A stretch of DNA of 64,000 bases from Paracoccus acridae (GTDB lineage Bacteria > Pseudomonadota > Alphaproteobacteria > Rhodobacterales > Rhodobacteraceae): assembly GCF_014642735.1 (NCBI RefSeq), contig NZ_BMIV01000002.1:124001-188000 (forward strand), in the 5' to 3' direction. A program made the position numbers and the translations under genes. The notes under the pieces were generated by a model. It searched no databases and was not told where the DNA came from. It saw nothing but the letters and a program-made list of their open reading frames with translations. This document shows, one piece after another, positions 62,537 to 64,000 of this stretch. Within the stretch, counting starts at the first letter, position 1. Every line of letters begins with the position of its first letter.

Positions 62537-64000
62537 ATGGCGTCTTTGATGATCATCGTGCAACTGGGCGGCGCGGTCGCCTTGTTGCTGTTCGGTCTGA
62601 ACCTGGTCCGCGACGGCATGACCGAGGCTTTCGGCATCCGCCTGCGCATGGCCTTGGGGATCGGCACGCGCACGGGTGCGGGGGCGTTCCTGGCGGGGCT
62701 TGCCGCGACGCTGGGCCTGCAATCCTCGACCGCGACGGCGCTTTTGGCCGCGTCCTTCGTGGATCGCGGCATGATCCGCGCGCGGATGGCGCAGATCGTG
62801 CTGCTGGGCGCGAATGTCGGCACCGCGCTGACCGCCTGGGTCGTGTCGTCGGGCGCAGGGGCCTTGACCCCTGTGTTGCTGGTGACCGGCTATGCCCTGT
62901 CGAAGCGATCCGGGCCGATGCTGGCGGGCACCGGAAGGGGTCTGATGGGCGTCGGGCTCATGTTGCTGTCGCTGACGCTGCTGGATCTTGCGGCGGCGCC
63001 GGTGCGGGAATCGCCCCTGCTGGCGGCATTCCTGCCGATGCTGGATCAGGCCTGGCCCGTGGCCGTGCTGATGGCGGCGGGACTGGCCTTCGCCTGTTCG
63101 TCGTCGCTGGCGGCCGTGCTGCTGGTGCTGTCGCTGGGCCTTCCGGCCCCGCTGACGGTGGTTCTGGTGCTGGGCGCCAACCTGGGGGGCGCGGTGGTGC
63201 CGGTGGTGCTGACGAAAGGCCTTGCGGCCCCCGCGCGACGCGTTGCGATAGGCAACCTTGTGATCCGCGCCATCGGCTGCATCATCGCCTTGCCTTTCGC
63301 CGGGTGGATCGGTCCCGCGCTGCAACAGGTGCCCTTGCCCTGGACCGGCCTTGCGGTCGAGGCGCATCTGGCCTTCAACCTGGCCCTTGCCGTGCTGATC
63401 TGGCCCTTTGCCGGCCTGATCACCCGTGGGCTGGAACACCTTGTGGCGTCGGATGACCGCGAAGCCGAACCCGGCCCCCTGTGGCTGGACGACGCCGCCC
63501 TGGACACCCCGCTTGTCGCCCTGACCGGCGCCGCAAGAGAGGTTCTGGCCATCGGCGACACGGTCGAACGGATGCTGGTCCAGACCCGGCTGGCCTTCCA
63601 GCAGAACGACCCGGCCCCCCTGGCCGAGGTGCAGGAGCTGGAGCGCCGCGTGGACCGGCGCCAGCAAGAGGTGAAGACATACCTGTCCCGCCTGGGCAAC
63701 CAGGCCAGCGAGGAGGAGCGTCGCCGCGCCATCACCATCCTGGACTATGTCATCAACCTGGAACATGTGGGCGACATCATCGACAAGGGCCTCGCCCCCG
63801 AGGTGCGCAAGAAGATCGGCCTTGGCCTGCGCTTTTCGCCCCAGGGTTTTGACGAACTGGACCGGATGTTCGTGATGACCCAAGAAAACCTGCGCATGGC
63901 GCAGACGGTCTTCATGACCCGCGACCGCGACATGGCGCGCAGGCTGATGGAGCTGAAGGTCGAGATCCGCAACCTTGAACGCCAGTCGTCGCAGCGCCAC
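62537..64000 (+). CDS. Na/Pi cotransporter family protein, 3' end beyond the window
   Basis: 488 codons are present and the frame is open at the window edge, so the gene is partial. The N-terminal half has about 8 helices with the two QSS-type repeats of the family: GLQSSTATALLAASF and FACSSSLAAVLLVLSLG, and GANVGTALTAW and GANLGGAVVPV after them. The C-terminal part (from about residue 335) is a PhoU-like helical domain (VQELERRVDRRQQEV, DYVINLEHVGDIIDKG). It probably takes up or exports phosphate with Na+. The start is the ATG at 62537, with AAAGGGGG upstream. Confidence 0.9.
   Translation, partial: MASLMIIVQLGGAVALLLFGLNLVRDGMTEAFGIRLRMALGIGTRTGAGAFLAGLAATLGLQSSTATALLAASFVDRGMIRARMAQIVLLGANVGTALTAWVVSSGAGALTPVLLVTGYALSKRSGPMLAGTGRGLMGVGLMLLSLTLLDLAAAPVRESPLLAAFLPMLDQAWPVAVLMAAGLAFACSSSLAAVLLVLSLGLPAPLTVVLVLGANLGGAVVPVVLTKGLAAPARRVAIGNLVIRAIGCIIALPFAGWIGPALQQVPLPWTGLAVEAHLAFNLALAVLIWPFAGLITRGLEHLVASDDREAEPGPLWLDDAALDTPLVALTGAAREVLAIGDTVERMLVQTRLAFQQNDPAPLAEVQELERRVDRRQQEVKTYLSRLGNQASEEERRRAITILDYVINLEHVGDIIDKGLAPEVRKKIGLGLRFSPQGFDELDRMFVMTQENLRMAQTVFMTRDRDMARRLMELKVEIRNLERQSSQRH

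Noticed and set aside
62474..64000. 508-codon antisense frame at the right edge
   Set aside because: Opposite strand encodes a clear Na/Pi cotransporter. The antisense translation is His/Gln/Arg-rich without motifs.

Overview
The window is GC-rich, dense, single-copy bacterial chromosome. The proteins and their order are those of an alphaproteobacterium of the Rhodobacteraceae: fabZ-lpxA-lpxI-lpxB, dacC-tmk-holB-tatD-MBL hydrolase, yajC-secD-secF followed by ccmABCDG, a GapR (DUF2312) protein and ahcY-metK. Paracoccus or a close relative is the most likely genus. That is an inference from gene content and protein style, not a database match. No phage, insertion sequence, CRISPR array or rRNA was seen. 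One tRNA, tRNA-Val(CAC), is present.

Layout. 1-4.7 kb: a small membrane protein, a COQ10-like START protein, ahcY-metK with a long structured leader, and a TetR regulator. 4.7-8.1 kb: typA, a 24-residue membrane peptide behind a general-stress promoter, and hydroxypyruvate isomerase with a DUF1285 protein. 8.1-15 kb: a MoxR / DUF58 / DUF4159 / glutamine-amidotransferase-like operon. 15-18.3 kb: lipid A genes. 18.3-19.4 kb: RidA and a TauE/SafE permease. 19.7-26.5 kb: a spermidine/putrescine-type ABC importer with three consecutive, different binding proteins. 26.6-34.1 kb: an AEC carrier, then MBL hydrolase, tatD, holB, tmk, dacC, tdk and an RhlE-like helicase. 34.5-40.1 kb: an RTX protein, dtd, gapR, a second DEAD-box helicase, an HU-like protein and tRNA-Val with dusA. 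40.1-48.4 kb: mazG, an M20 amidohydrolase, the Sec accessory genes and the cytochrome c maturation genes.

From 48.4 to 58.9 kb lies a stress and reserve-carbon locus. A minus-strand run, SDR-treZ-treY-glgC-glgX-DUF2934, is flanked by small unknown proteins, an isochorismatase-fold hydrolase and a degenerate receiver-domain protein. Several GGAAC-N16/17-(C)GTT sequences sit in front of genes here and before the 24-residue peptide. They match the known consensus of EcfG, the alphaproteobacterial general-stress sigma factor. The inferred picture is that trehalose is made from glycogen-type glucan under general-stress control. 59-64 kb holds dinB, aroQ flanked by two decayed gene remnants, a BKACE enzyme and the start of a Na/Pi cotransporter that runs off the window.

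The most interesting signals are the EcfG-type promoters, the triple binding-protein importer, an inverted-repeat element that supplies the last codons of lpxI and recurs as half-copies elsewhere, the ahcY leader and the two pseudogenes around aroQ. I found no convincing wholly new multi-gene system. Most of the window is ordinary core genome.
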